Positions 35,958-47,221 of a stretch of 64,000 nucleotides of DNA are shown piece after piece. Origin of the DNA: Rubrivirga sp. SAORIC476 (lineage in GTDB: Bacteria > Bacteroidota > Rhodothermia > Rhodothermales > Rubricoccaceae). Below the pieces are notes generated by a model. That model saw nothing but the letters and a program-made list of their open reading frames with translations, did not search any database and was not told the DNA's origin. Both the position numbers and the translations under genes were made by a program. The number at the start of each line of letters is the position of its first letter. Position 1 is the stretch's first letter. The stretch spans positions 208,536 through 272,535 of the forward strand of contig NZ_MVOI01000003.1 in the NCBI RefSeq assembly GCF_002283555.1, read 5' to 3'.

Positions 35958-38018
35958 CTACCGCGCGACCGTCAGCCGGGCCGCGTGGACGGCGCCGTCG
36001 GCCTCGACGCGGACCACGTAGGCACCGGCCGGGAGCGACCCGACGGGGACGGCCAGGATGTGGTCACCGGCCGCCAGCGGACCCTCCCTGAGCGTCGCGA
36101 CGCGGCGGCCGAGCGCGTCGTAGAGCGTGGCGCGCACGGGGCCAGCCTGGGCGAGCGCCAGCCGGACGGAGGCGTTCGTGGCCGCTGGGTTCGGGAAAGC
36201 GCGTCCCAGCGTCGTCTCGGCGGCCCAATCGTCCGCGTCTGTGGCCTGCGCGTCGCCGAGGCGGATCGTGCCGGGTTCGGCGGGCGCCGTGCCGTCGGGG
36301 GTCCCCAGCGTGAGCGCCTCGACGGCGACGGTCACGGGGCCGGCCATCGGGGCCGCCACGCGGAGGCGGACGGTCAGGGCCGCGCCCTCGCCGGTCGCCA
36401 GCGCGGCCCCACGCTTGCGGGTCGCGGCGGCGTCGACCACGCCCGCCTCGGCCGACGTGTAGGTGAGCACGTCGCCGTCGTCGAGCCAGCCGCCGGGGAC
36501 CACGTCGATGGCGTCGAGACCGGGCGGAAGCGAAAGCGTCGCCGCCACGCCCAGCGCGCCGTCGGTCGCCACGACCACGTCGAGTGGGACCTCGGTTCCT
36601 ACCGGCTGCGGCTGGACGGTGACCGTCGCGAGCGGCGCCGAGGAGGTGCGCAGGGCGACGCCGTCCTCCGTCATCCGGCCGTAGTTGACGCCCACCGCGA
36701 GCACGTCCGCCTCGTCGACCTCGCCATCTCCGTTGGCATCGGCGTGTGTGCCGACCGGATCGTCCCAGAACGGAGCCACCACGGGCGCCCAGGCATAGCC
36801 TTCGTCCTGGCGGGCGGGGCCGCTCACACCGAACCGAGAACCGATAGACAGCAAGTCGGCGGCGGCCACTGTGCCGTTCGCGTCGGTGTCACCCGGCCAC
36901 ACCACGACGCCGTCGACTACCTGGACCCGCGTTCCCGCCGCCGTCAGCGGCATCCGAGTCCCCTTCGAGTCGATGGCCTCCAGGTCGTCGAGGGGGAACG
37001 CGGCCGGTCCGCCGGGCACGGCGAGCGGGACCTCGAAGACGAGGTGCCCCAACCTGACCTCGCCCGAGGCGCCGGTCGGGCACCGGTCCGCCCGCCTCGA
37101 CACCGCGACGGCCACCGACGCGGCCTGGGGCGTCACCGACGTGACGAGGTCCTCCGTGTTCGGGTCCGCGTCGCACGAGCCGAAGTCCGGGTCTGGCACG
37201 AACTCGACGAAGAGTGTCTGGAGCCCGTCGTACCCCACCTCGAACGCGGCGCCGAACAGGTCGGTGACCGACGAGTCGCGCCCGGCGACCACGTCGATCT
37301 CGAACTGCTGGCCGGACACGACCGTCTCGGCCGAGGGGATGAGCGCGACGGCCGGGCCGCTCGTGTCGGCCTCAGCCCGGATGACTACGTTGTCGAGGCC
37401 CATCTCCGACAGGGTCCACGACGAGCGGTCAGCCCGGTTGCCCCCGGTGATCAGGATGCCTCCGAGTTGGAGCGTGTTGAGTACGCGCTCGATCTCGGCC
37501 TCCGTCGCAGGTCGGTAGTCTCCGGGGCCGACGACCACGATCCAGCGTGCGGGGGCAGCCCCTTCGTTCGTGATCGGCGCGGAGTAGCGGGCCCAGCCGG
37601 CGGCCAGACCGGGCTGGCCGGACGCCGCCGTCCAGAGGGGGTCGAGGTGGATCGACAGCGGGTCGCCCTGGTCGTCCTGCCCGTACATAGCGACGACCGG
37701 ATACCCACTGTCCGTCTCGCCGCTGATGGCATAGGCGTCGAACGAGACAGTCTGGCGGTAGGCGCCGGGAAGCGGGACCGGAAGTTCGAGGACTCCGACA
37801 GCCGCGCTAAGGGGGACGTCGAGGAGCACGTGCCCCCCTGGATTGCCGCCGCTCGGCTGGAAAGTGACGGGGTCTGAATCGGTCCCCCACCCCTCGTCGT
37901 CGGTGTCGAACGAGGCGCAGTAGGTGTCGGTGGGCAGGCACGTCTGCGCGCGGACGGGCGTCGGGAGCGCGAGCACGGCGGCGAGGGCCGCCAGCGGAAG
38001 GAGTCGGGAGAGTCGCAT
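35958..38018 (-). CDS. secreted protein with cohesin-like, dockerin and T9SS sorting domains
   Basis: A 686-residue exported protein. After a signal peptide (residues 1-24), a beta-sandwich (about 25-210) resembles a carbohydrate-binding module. A cohesin-like domain (VVSGQQFEIDVVAGRD) is followed by a type I dockerin near 375-460 with two calcium-type loops, GDTDANGTVAAADLL and DANGDGEVDEADVL. A second cohesin-like fold then leads to the T9SS type A C-terminal domain from LGRAFPNPAATNAS to the end. It is thus released or attached by T9SS. ATG 38018 lies 27 bases after the ECF-type promoter at 38046-38075. Confidence 0.82.
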   Translation of the reverse strand: MRLSRLLPLAALAAVLALPTPVRAQTCLPTDTYCASFDTDDEGWGTDSDPVTFQPSGGNPGGHVLLDVPLSAAVGVLELPVPLPGAYRQTVSFDAYAISGETDSGYPVVAMYGQDDQGDPLSIHLDPLWTAASGQPGLAAGWARYSAPITNEGAAPARWIVVVGPGDYRPATEAEIERVLNTLQLGGILITGGNRADRSSWTLSEMGLDNVVIRAEADTSGPAVALIPSAETVVSGQQFEIDVVAGRDSSVTDLFGAAFEVGYDGLQTLFVEFVPDPDFGSCDADPNTEDLVTSVTPQAASVAVAVSRRADRCPTGASGEVRLGHLVFEVPLAVPGGPAAFPLDDLEAIDSKGTRMPLTAAGTRVQVVDGVVVWPGDTDANGTVAAADLLSIGSRFGVSGPARQDEGYAWAPVVAPFWDDPVGTHADANGDGEVDEADVLAVGVNYGRMTEDGVALRTSSAPLATVTVQPQPVGTEVPLDVVVATDGALGVAATLSLPPGLDAIDVVPGGWLDDGDVLTYTSAEAGVVDAAATRKRGAALATGEGAALTVRLRVAAPMAGPVTVAVEALTLGTPDGTAPAEPGTIRLGDAQATDADDWAAETTLGRAFPNPAATNASVRLALAQAGPVRATLYDALGRRVATLREGPLAAGDHILAVPVGSLPAGAYVVRVEADGAVHAARLTVAR

Positions 38019-38045
38019 GAGGGTTGGGAATGGGGGTGTGCCGGG

Positions 38046-38075
38046 GGACACGCAGTCCCCGACCTACAGGGGACA
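38046..38075 (-). promoter_or_regulatory. ECF-type promoter, copy 1
   Basis: On the minus strand TGTCCCCT (38068-38075), 14 bases, then GCGTGTCC (38046-38053), followed 27 bases later by the ATG of the dockerin protein. Both blocks and the spacing are identical to the copies at 38726 and 41644. Confidence 0.8.
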
Positions 38076-38131
38076 CGGCGTTGATTCTCAACCGGCTGCC
38101 CGGTATCCTCCAGAGCCTTCGCTCGCGCCCT

Positions 38132-38695
38132 GTGTCCGCCGCCCCCGACGTCACGCTCCTCCTCGACGCCCACCGGGGTGGCGACGCCGACGCGCTCGGG
38201 TCCCTCCTCCCCCTCGTGTACGACGAACTCCGGCGGATCGCTCACCGGCACCTGGGCCGCGGGCGCGGCTCCGAAACGATCCACACGACGGCGCTCGTCC
38301 ACGAAGCCTACCTCAAGCTGGCACGCAGCGGCAGTGGGGCCTCCAACCGCGCCCACTTCTTCGCCATCGCCTCGACGGCCATGCGGCAGGTCCTCGTCGA
38401 CGCAGCCCGGCGGCGACAGGCGCTCAAGCGCGGCGGAGGCGCCCACGCCACGACGCTCGACGAGGGCCACGCGCTCGCCGTCGACGCCCGGGCCGACGAG
38501 GTGCTCGCCCTCGATGAGGCGCTCGGCCGGCTGGCCGCGCTCGACGCTCGGCTGGCGCGCGTGGTCGAGATGCGGTTCTTCGGGGGAATGGAGATCGTCG
38601 AGATCGCCGAGGCGCTGGGCGTCTCCGACCGGACGGTCAAGCGGGACTGGCGGAAGGCGCGCGCGCTCCTCCAGGCCGAGTTGACGGACGCGTGA
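38132..38695 (+). CDS. ECF-like sigma factor (TIGR02999-type) of kinase island
   Basis: A 187-residue sigma factor. Region 2 begins GSLLPLVYDELRRIAHRHLG and contains HTTALVHEAYLKLA and RAHFFAIASTAMRQVLVDAA, wording characteristic of the TIGR02999 group that often neighbours Ser/Thr kinases. Region 4 is LDARLARVVEMRFFGGMEIV with EIAEALGVSDRTVKRDWRKA. No anti-sigma gene is adjacent. GTG 38132 is chosen, and TTG 38081 is possible but less likely. The identical promoters around it suggest it drives the kinase and both secreted-protein genes. Its own upstream region lacks that motif. Confidence 0.88.
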   Translation: MSAAPDVTLLLDAHRGGDADALGSLLPLVYDELRRIAHRHLGRGRGSETIHTTALVHEAYLKLARSGSGASNRAHFFAIASTAMRQVLVDAARRRQALKRGGGAHATTLDEGHALAVDARADEVLALDEALGRLAALDARLARVVEMRFFGGMEIVEIAEALGVSDRTVKRDWRKARALLQAELTDA

Positions 38696-38725
38696 GCACG
38701 CGCCTGGTCCCGTCTGCAGGTTGGC

Positions 38726-38755
38726 TGTCCCCTCGTCGCTCGGTTCCGCGTGTCC
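38726..38755 (+). promoter_or_regulatory. ECF-type promoter, copy 2, before kinase gene
   Basis: TGTCCCCT (38726-38733), 14 bases, GCGTGTCC (38748-38755). The kinase GTG starts 16 bases later (or 22, if GTG 38778 is used). Confidence 0.8.
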
Positions 38756-38771
38756 TAAGGCAGCCCCGCCC

Positions 38772-41609
<2,838 letters not shown>

Positions 41610-41643
41610 CCGGGAACGTCCGCAGCGCGACCGAGGCGGTCCG

Positions 41644-41673
41644 TGTCCCCTGGCAGCGGCCGCCTGCGTGTCC
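41644..41673 (+). promoter_or_regulatory. ECF-type promoter, copy 3
   Basis: TGTCCCCT (41644-41651), 14 bases, GCGTGTCC (41666-41673), then 27 bases to the next ATG, the same distance as in copy 1. Confidence 0.8.
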
Positions 41674-41700
41674 GGATGTGACGCCTCACACCCCGATCCC

Positions 41701-42678
41701 ATGCGCACGCTCCTCTTCGCCCTCATCGCCGCCCTCACGCTGTCCCCCCTCGCCGTCGCCCAGAGCATCGAGGACCGGGTCCGCCAGATGGAGACCCGGC
41801 GCGCCTCGGCCAGCACGCCGCCTCCCGCGCCGCTGTACGGGGCCTACCTCGGCTCGCTCACCGTCACCGAGCAGCCCGCGCTCGGCACCTTCCTCCGCTT
41901 CCTCGACACGCGGTTCGTGTTCCTCTCCGAGAGCGAGGGGACGGCGGAGTTGCTCCGGGGCGGCGAGACGGTCGCCCGGTTCGACTGGGTCACCTACGAC
42001 CAGGCCGGCCCGTTCTACGACATCGAGCCGCTGCGGGTGACGTGGCCGGAGAGCGACTTCAGCGCCCTCGGCGTCCCGCTCGACGAGCCCGGCGACTACG
42101 AGATCGTCTACCGCATGGGCGGCGAGCCCTTCTGGCGGATGCCGTTCACCGTCACGACCTCCGGCGGCGACGACCCGTACGCGCCCAACCCGTCGGTCCG
42201 CCTCGACGGCCCCTGGGCCGACCACGCCTACATCCTCCACGACACCGACGAGTCCGGCTCGTGGGTCTTCAAGCGGTGGCTCCACCCGGACGACGTCTCC
42301 ACGGCGATGGCGCCGACAGTGACCGTCTCGCGGGCCGGGAGCACGGAGCCGATCCTCGTCGGCGGGTCGCCAGAGCACCACCTCGGCATCAGCGGGGACA
42401 ACTGGAACCGGGTCGAGTACGAACTCCAGTGGCCGGGACGGCGAAACGCGACGAGCGGCGCGTACTACGACAACCCCGCCTTCCGGGCCAACACCGAGCG
42501 CCTCGACGACGGCGACTACGTGCTGACCTACGACCTCAACCCGGGTCCCGTGTCGCGCTACCCGTTCACCGTCCGCGACGGAGCCATCGTGCCGACCGGC
42601 CGACAGGCCCTGGGCGCCGACCCGATGACGCGGATCGACGGCGGCGGAGCCGCGGCCTGGCTCGTCGAGGCCCGCTAG
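41701..42678 (+). CDS. secreted protein of unknown function in the ECF regulon
   Basis: A 325-residue exported protein with a signal peptide ending near residue 20 (SPLAVAQS). The mature part is rich in aromatic, Asp and Gly residues and predicted beta-strands. It appears to hold two or three Ig-like beta-sandwich blocks, for example WVTYDQAGPFYDIEPLRVTW, GDYEIVYRMGGEPFWRMPFT and GDYVLTYDLNPGPVSRYPFT, the last two being internal repeats. I do not recognise a family. The upstream promoter puts it under the island sigma factor. Its TAG overlaps the stop of the convergent antiporter gene. Confidence 0.75.
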   Translation: MRTLLFALIAALTLSPLAVAQSIEDRVRQMETRRASASTPPPAPLYGAYLGSLTVTEQPALGTFLRFLDTRFVFLSESEGTAELLRGGETVARFDWVTYDQAGPFYDIEPLRVTWPESDFSALGVPLDEPGDYEIVYRMGGEPFWRMPFTVTTSGGDDPYAPNPSVRLDGPWADHAYILHDTDESGSWVFKRWLHPDDVSTAMAPTVTVSRAGSTEPILVGGSPEHHLGISGDNWNRVEYELQWPGRRNATSGAYYDNPAFRANTERLDDGDYVLTYDLNPGPVSRYPFTVRDGAIVPTGRQALGADPMTRIDGGGAAAWLVEAR

Positions 42679-45176
42679 CTCGCCTCGGCGTCTGTGCGGA
42701 GCGCCCCGAGAAGCGCCGCGTGCGCCTGCCCCGGGGCCTCCGCCTGGCGGACGGCTTCGACGGTCGCATCGTCGCGGAGCATCCGGGCGACGAGGGCCAG
42801 CCAGCCGAGGTAGCGCCGCGACGGGACGCGCTCGGGCACGACGAGCGCCAGCACGACGTGGACCGGCCCCGACGCGCCGGGCATCGCCACGCCCTCCCGG
42901 CTCACGCCGACGCCCAGGAACGGTTCGTCGGCTCTGGAGGACCGAACATGGGACAGGACCACGCCGGGCCGGATCTCGGGCCGCGCGTCGGCCGGCGCGG
43001 CGGCGAGCCGGGCCGCGACATCCTCGGGGAACGCGTCGCCCAGCGTCTGGCGGAACAGGCCGGCAGGGTCGTCCGCGCGCAGGCCGAGACGGACGGCGTT
43101 GGGGCGGAGCCGGTCGAGGAACGCGCGGTCGCCGCTCGTGAGGCCGGACGGGAGGATCGCCGAGACGGGCACCTGGCCCGGGAACAGTACGAACAGGGAC
43201 AGGTCGGGATGCCTCCGCGCGAGCACGCGGGGCAGCCGGTCGAGCGAGGCCCGCCACGCGATCGCGCCCTGCCGGGCCGAGACGAGCACGAGCGCGTCGG
43301 TCGGACGGAGCGCCGTGTCGAGGGTCGGCGGGAGGTCGGCCCACCGGTCAAGCGGGCGGACCTCCGGCGCCGCGCCGCCCCGACGCGCCCGGGCGAACGC
43401 CTCGCGGACCGCGTCGGCGTAGGGCGCCGGCGTGAGGACGACGAGCTCAGCCCCCGAGCGGCTCGCCAGGCCGAGGAGCATCCCCGCCGCCGACCGGAAA
43501 CCGGGCTCGAGTTCGGCCATCGGCGGCACGGCCACGAACAGACGCCCGACGGTCGCCGGCGGGCGCGTCTCGCGGGCGATGAGCACGGCCGTCGGCGTCT
43601 CGCGGAGCACGCGGTCGGGGACGCTGCCGAACAGGACGCGCTCGGCGGCCGCGCTCCCGTCCCAGCCCATCACGAGGAGCGACGAACGGGTCTCGGCGGC
43701 GGCCCGCGCGAGCGCCCGCGCCACGTTCGACTCGACACGGACGATCGGCAGCACCGGTACCTCCGCACCAGCCGCGTGGACGACGGCCGCCGAGAGCGTC
43801 CGCTCGCCCGAGGCCACGGCCGCGGCCTGGTCCGGCCCGCCCGGCACGACGGTCACGACCGCGAGCGGCGCCGACGCCTCCGGCCCGCGCGCCAGGAGCG
43901 CGAGGTCGACGAGGGCCTCGGCCGTTGCCGGGTTTGCCAGCGACACGAGGACGCGGTCGCGCCCGTCGCGAGCGTCCGGCACTCGCTCGGCCGCCGCCTG
44001 CGCCAGCCGACGTCCCACGCGCTCCACCACGACCGGCCCGACAACGCACGTCACGAACACCATTGCGATGGTGCCGTTGAGCACCGCGACATCGAAGAGG
44101 CCCACCTCGACGCCGATCAGCACGGCCGCGAGCGTGGCCGCAGCCTGGGGAACCGTCAGCCCGAACGCGAGCCGCGCCTCGTCTGCCGAGAACCCGAAGG
44201 CGGGGCGCGTCAGCCAGGCCGCCGTCCCCTTCGTCACGAGCAGCGTCGCCGTCATCGCCAGCGCCACCGTCCATGCGCGCCCGGCGTCGGGGCCGCCCGC
44301 GAACGCTCCGAGGTCGACCAGCATGCCGGTCGCGAGCAGGAAGAACGGCACGAAGAGCGCGTTGCCGACGAACCCGATCCGGTTCATCAGCGGGCCGCCT
44401 TCCGGCACCAGCCGGTTCAGGGCCAGACCCGCCAGGAACGCGCCGATGATGGGCTCGACGCCCAGCGCCTCGACGCCCAGCGCGCACACGAACACGGCCG
44501 TCAGCACGAACACGAACTCCAGCGTCGCGTCCTGTGCCGCCGTGCGGAAGAACCACGCCCCGAGGCGCGGCAGCCCCCACAGCACCGCCCCCCCCACCAC
44601 GAGCAGCGACCCGACCACGCGGAGGAGCACGCCGAGGTCGAAGCCGCCACCACTCCGGGCGCCCGTTGCAATAACGGCCAACACGAGCAGCGCCAGCGTG
44701 TCGGTGAGGATCGTCGCGCCCACAGCGGTCGTCGTGGCCCGCTCCTTCTGCAACCCGAGGCGGGCCGCCGCCGGATACGCGAGCAGCGTGTGGCTCGCGA
44801 ACACGCTCCCGAGTAGGATCGCTCCCGGCCACCCCATCCCGAACACCACCCGACCGACCCCCGCCCCGACGAGTTGGGGCAGCAGGAACGTCGCCGCGCC
44901 GAAGCCCAGGCTGCGCGCCTTCCCCTCTTCCAACTCGTGGAGGTCGACCTCCAGCCCCGCCAGGAACATGATGTAGAGCAGGCCGACCGTCCCCAGCAGC
45001 ACCATCGTCGGGTCGCGGTCCAGCACGCCCAGCGCGTGCGGGCCGAGCGCGATCCCCGCCCCGAGCAGCACAACGGCCGACGGCACTCCGCGGCGACCGA
45101 TCAGGGGCGCCGCCAGGAGAACCAGCAGCACGACTGTGAAGACGGCGACGGGCTCATGGAGGGGCAGGTCGAGCAT
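42675..45176 (-). CDS. CPA2-type cation/proton antiporter fused to Usp and EIIA-like domains
   Basis: An 833-residue membrane transporter. Residues 1-400 contain about 12 TM helices of the Na+/H+ exchanger fold (GTVGLLYIMFLAGLEVDLHE, LGVEPIIGAFLAGLALNRL). Residues about 430-670 hold two universal-stress-protein-like domains (MGWDGSAAAERVLFGSVPDR, a typical UspA ATP-loop wording). The C-terminal 110 residues resemble a PTS EIIA type-2 domain with a candidate phospho-histidine His743 (VVLSHVRSS) and the following EPFLGVGVSREGVAM. The three-part layout suggests transport regulated by nucleotide and phosphate signals. ATG 45176 fits the first helix. Confidence 0.85.
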   Translation of the reverse strand: MLDLPLHEPVAVFTVVLLVLLAAPLIGRRGVPSAVVLLGAGIALGPHALGVLDRDPTMVLLGTVGLLYIMFLAGLEVDLHELEEGKARSLGFGAATFLLPQLVGAGVGRVVFGMGWPGAILLGSVFASHTLLAYPAAARLGLQKERATTTAVGATILTDTLALLVLAVIATGARSGGGFDLGVLLRVVGSLLVVGGAVLWGLPRLGAWFFRTAAQDATLEFVFVLTAVFVCALGVEALGVEPIIGAFLAGLALNRLVPEGGPLMNRIGFVGNALFVPFFLLATGMLVDLGAFAGGPDAGRAWTVALAMTATLLVTKGTAAWLTRPAFGFSADEARLAFGLTVPQAAATLAAVLIGVEVGLFDVAVLNGTIAMVFVTCVVGPVVVERVGRRLAQAAAERVPDARDGRDRVLVSLANPATAEALVDLALLARGPEASAPLAVVTVVPGGPDQAAAVASGERTLSAAVVHAAGAEVPVLPIVRVESNVARALARAAAETRSSLLVMGWDGSAAAERVLFGSVPDRVLRETPTAVLIARETRPPATVGRLFVAVPPMAELEPGFRSAAGMLLGLASRSGAELVVLTPAPYADAVREAFARARRGGAAPEVRPLDRWADLPPTLDTALRPTDALVLVSARQGAIAWRASLDRLPRVLARRHPDLSLFVLFPGQVPVSAILPSGLTSGDRAFLDRLRPNAVRLGLRADDPAGLFRQTLGDAFPEDVAARLAAAPADARPEIRPGVVLSHVRSSRADEPFLGVGVSREGVAMPGASGPVHVVLALVVPERVPSRRYLGWLALVARMLRDDATVEAVRQAEAPGQAHAALLGALRTDAEAS

Positions 45177-45271
45177 CGGGGCGGGGCGAAGAGGAGGGCG
45201 CCGCGCGGGGCTCGCGAGCGTGCCGCAAACGAGCCGCCCGACCGGCGGATCCCTGCACACACAGACACAAA

Positions 45272-45304
45272 CGAGCCCCCCCGCCTGGGAGGCGGAGGGG
45301 CTCG
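45272..45304 (-). terminator. terminator after bacilliredoxin gene
   Basis: Stem CGAGCCCC/GGGGCTCG with an inner CGCCT/AGGCG stem. On the minus strand it is followed by TTTGTGTCTGTGTG, 23 bases after the stop. Confidence 0.7.
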
Positions 45305-45326
45305 GGCCAGAGGACGGACGGTGGCG

Positions 45327-45842
45327 CTACAGGATCGAGCGGAACGTCGCCGGGAGACCGGGGGCCGGAGCCGCAGCACCGTCCGGGCGGAGCGGGGCGT
45401 CGGGTACCTCAGCAGCCTCCTCGCCGCAGAAGGTTTCGAAGGCCGTCTTGAGGTCCCCCGCGATGGCGCTCGCCGAGCGGCCCTCGATGTGGCGGCGCTC
45501 GATGGCGTAGACCGGGTCACCGTCCTTTAGAAGAAACATGGACGGGCTGGAAGGCTGGATGCCCGCCAGGAAGCCGCGCAGGCGGTTCGTGGCGTCGAGG
45601 TCCTGGCCCGCGAACACCGTCACCATGCGGTCGGGCTGGGGCTCCACGTTCTGGACGAAGGCGACGGCCGGGCGTGCGTTGGCCGCGGCACAGCCACAGA
45701 CCGAGTTGACGATAGCGAGCGTGGTCCCGCTCTGGGCCTCGTCGATCAGCGCGTCGACGTCTTCCGCGGTGCGGAGTTCGCGGACGCCGAGGCGGGTGAG
45801 TTCGTCGCGCATGGGGGCGACGAGAGGTTCGGGGTACGGCAT
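45327..45842 (-). CDS. BrxA/BrxB-type bacilliredoxin
   Basis: A 171-residue thioredoxin-fold protein that removes bacillithiol or another low-molecular thiol from protein cysteines. The atypical redox motif is Cys49-Gly-Cys51 (NSVCGCAAANARPAV), as in YphP/YqiW proteins. The helix-strand order DRMVTVFAGQDLDATNRLRG and SPSMFLLKDGDPVYAIERRH follows the family. The last 25 residues are a Pro/Ala-rich extension. No bacillithiol synthesis genes are in this window. Confidence 0.9.
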   Translation of the reverse strand: MPYPEPLVAPMRDELTRLGVRELRTAEDVDALIDEAQSGTTLAIVNSVCGCAAANARPAVAFVQNVEPQPDRMVTVFAGQDLDATNRLRGFLAGIQPSSPSMFLLKDGDPVYAIERRHIEGRSASAIAGDLKTAFETFCGEEAAEVPDAPLRPDGAAAPAPGLPATFRSIL

Positions 45843-45898
45843 GGGGTCGGGGGGAAGTGAAGAGCGTCGGGACGTGGACGCGGAGCAGTCGGCTGAGC

Positions 45899-46201
45899 TT
45901 ACGACCGCCTCGCGTGGAGGTCGTCGAGCAGTCCGCGCGTGTCGATCACGTCGATGTCGCCCGTCAGCGGCAGGTGCCGCTCGGACAGGCGCCGAGCGCG
46001 GGTGCGGGCAGCCTCGGCGAGCGGCTCGGCGAGGTCGGAGGTGCGATCGCGGGCCGCGTCGGCAGCGCTGCGGGCCGAGGCAGACAGCCGCTCGCGGGTG
46101 AGGTCCCCCCGAGCGGGCGCGATCAGCAGACCGAGGCCGACCCCCGCGCCGAGAGCCAGGCCAACGAGCAAGAGGCGTCCAAAAAAGTCTGTCTCGCGCA
46201 T
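45899..46201 (-). CDS. YtxH-like small membrane protein
   Basis: A 100-residue protein with one N-terminal TM helix (LLLVGLALGAGVGLGLLIAP), followed by a basic, helical segment (RSAADAARDRTSDLAEPLAE). This is the YtxH-domain layout, with a Gly-rich helix and APxxG turn. YtxH proteins are stress-induced in other bacteria, with unknown mechanism. It is divergent from the NlpC/P60 gene. Confidence 0.75.
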   Translation of the reverse strand: MRETDFFGRLLLVGLALGAGVGLGLLIAPARGDLTRERLSASARSAADAARDRTSDLAEPLAEAARTRARRLSERHLPLTGDIDVIDTRGLLDDLHARRS

Positions 46202-46226
46202 ACGTCCTTGAGCCTAAAGAGGAAAC

Positions 46227-46251
46227 GCCGCTGGCCGATACCGCCAGCGGC
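46227..46251 (-). other. hairpin in leader of YtxH-like gene
   Basis: GCCGCTGGC and GCCAGCGGC pair perfectly over 9 bases around a 7-base loop, 25 bases before the minus-strand ATG. It could affect leader stability or act as a weak terminator. No partner sequence was seen. Confidence 0.4.
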
Positions 46252-46326
46252 CTCGTTCACGGGGACCTAACCCGCCATTTACAGAAGTCCCGTCGCGGGG
46301 TTTCCCCCACGGGCTCCGATTCAGAG

Positions 46327-46334
46327 TAGTTTTG
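46327..46334 (+). promoter_or_regulatory. Bacteroidota -7 element before NlpC/P60 gene
   Basis: TAGTTTTG matches TAnnTTTG exactly. A TTTC at 46301-46304 sits 22 bases upstream, close to the -33 TTTG spacing. The ATG follows 33 bases later. Confidence 0.6.
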
Positions 46335-46367
46335 ACGCGACCCCACCAACCCCCGTTCCTTCTGCCT

Positions 46368-47087
46368 ATGTCCTGGTCTTTCCGCCGCGCGGCAGCGCTC
46401 CTCGCTGTCGCCGCGCTCGCGGGCCTCTCCAGCCCCATCGACGCCCAGACCGGTCCCGGGACCCCGACCGTTTCCACAGCGCCCTCTCAGGACGCCGCGG
46501 AAGCGACCGCTCCCCGCCGCCGCCCGGTCCGCCGCACCCGCCCGACGCCCCGCTCGGAAGCCCGCCGCGACACCATCGAAGTGCCCGTCCGCCGGGTCTC
46601 GTCGCGCCCCGAGATGCGCCCGATGACGGCCGAGTCGGCCACGGCTCGCGTCGCCCGGCTGGACCGCTCCCTCCGCTCGGACGCCCCCAACTGGATCGGC
46701 ATCCCGTACCGCTGGGGCGGCACCACGCGCCGCGGCATCGACTGCTCGGCGTTCGTCCGCCAGTTCGTCGACCAGAACCTCGGCATCGCTCTGCCTCGCA
46801 CGACGGCGAGCCAGCGCTACGAGGGTGTCCACATCGACCGCTCCGAGTTGCAGGCGGGCGACCTCGTCTTCTTCCGGCGCCGCGGCGTCCGCCACGTGGG
46901 CGTCTACCTCTCCGACGGCGAGTTCATCCACGCGTCGTCGAGCCGCGGGGTGACCATCTCGAACCTGTCGAGCAGCTACTGGGACCGTCATTACTGGATG
47001 TCGCGCCGCATCCTGAGCGAGCCCTCCGGCCGCATGCCGACGCCGCGCTCGACCGCTCGTCGCGACTCGTCCGGCGTGCGCGGCTAG
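46368..47087 (+). CDS. secreted NlpC/P60 peptidoglycan peptidase
   Basis: A 239-residue cell-wall hydrolase of the NlpC/P60 family. The signal peptide ends near residue 27 (SPIDAQT). A basic, Arg/Pro-rich linker covers residues 45-80. The catalytic domain has IPYRWGGTTRRGIDCSAFV (catalytic Cys126), HVGVYL (His176) and FIHASS (His188). It cleaves cell-wall stem peptides. The domain ends with WMSRRIL, and a Ser/Arg-rich tail follows. Confidence 0.92.
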   Translation: MSWSFRRAAALLAVAALAGLSSPIDAQTGPGTPTVSTAPSQDAAEATAPRRRPVRRTRPTPRSEARRDTIEVPVRRVSSRPEMRPMTAESATARVARLDRSLRSDAPNWIGIPYRWGGTTRRGIDCSAFVRQFVDQNLGIALPRTTASQRYEGVHIDRSELQAGDLVFFRRRGVRHVGVYLSDGEFIHASSSRGVTISNLSSSYWDRHYWMSRRILSEPSGRMPTPRSTARRDSSGVRG

Positions 47088-47127
47088 ACGCCGACGGCAC
47101 CCGTCTCGCTTTCTGGCGGCGAGTTCG

Positions 47128-47135
47128 TATCTTTC
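47128..47135 (+). promoter_or_regulatory. candidate -7 element in greA leader
   Basis: TATCTTTC matches TAnnTTTG at seven of eight positions, 86 bases before the greA ATG and about ten bases before a terminator hairpin. No good -33 element was seen. Confidence 0.4.
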
Positions 47136-47144
47136 CGCCCGTCT

Positions 47145-47181
47145 CCGCATCCCGGCCTCCGCGTCGGGGTGCGGTTTTTTT
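47145..47181 (+). terminator. intrinsic terminator between NlpC/P60 and greA
   Basis: CCGCATCCC (47145-47153) pairs with GGGGTGCGG (47166-47174) over nine bases with one G-U. It is followed by seven T (47175-47181). It is 40 bases before greA, so it either ends the NlpC/P60 transcript or attenuates greA. Confidence 0.85.
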
Positions 47182-47221
47182 CCCGGTCTCTGCCGGCCTC
47201 GTCCGGACCTCATCCCACGCC

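Noticed and set aside
42042-44816. Long plus-strand frame over the antiporter
   Set aside because: It is antisense to an intact transporter gene and has no recognisable protein features.
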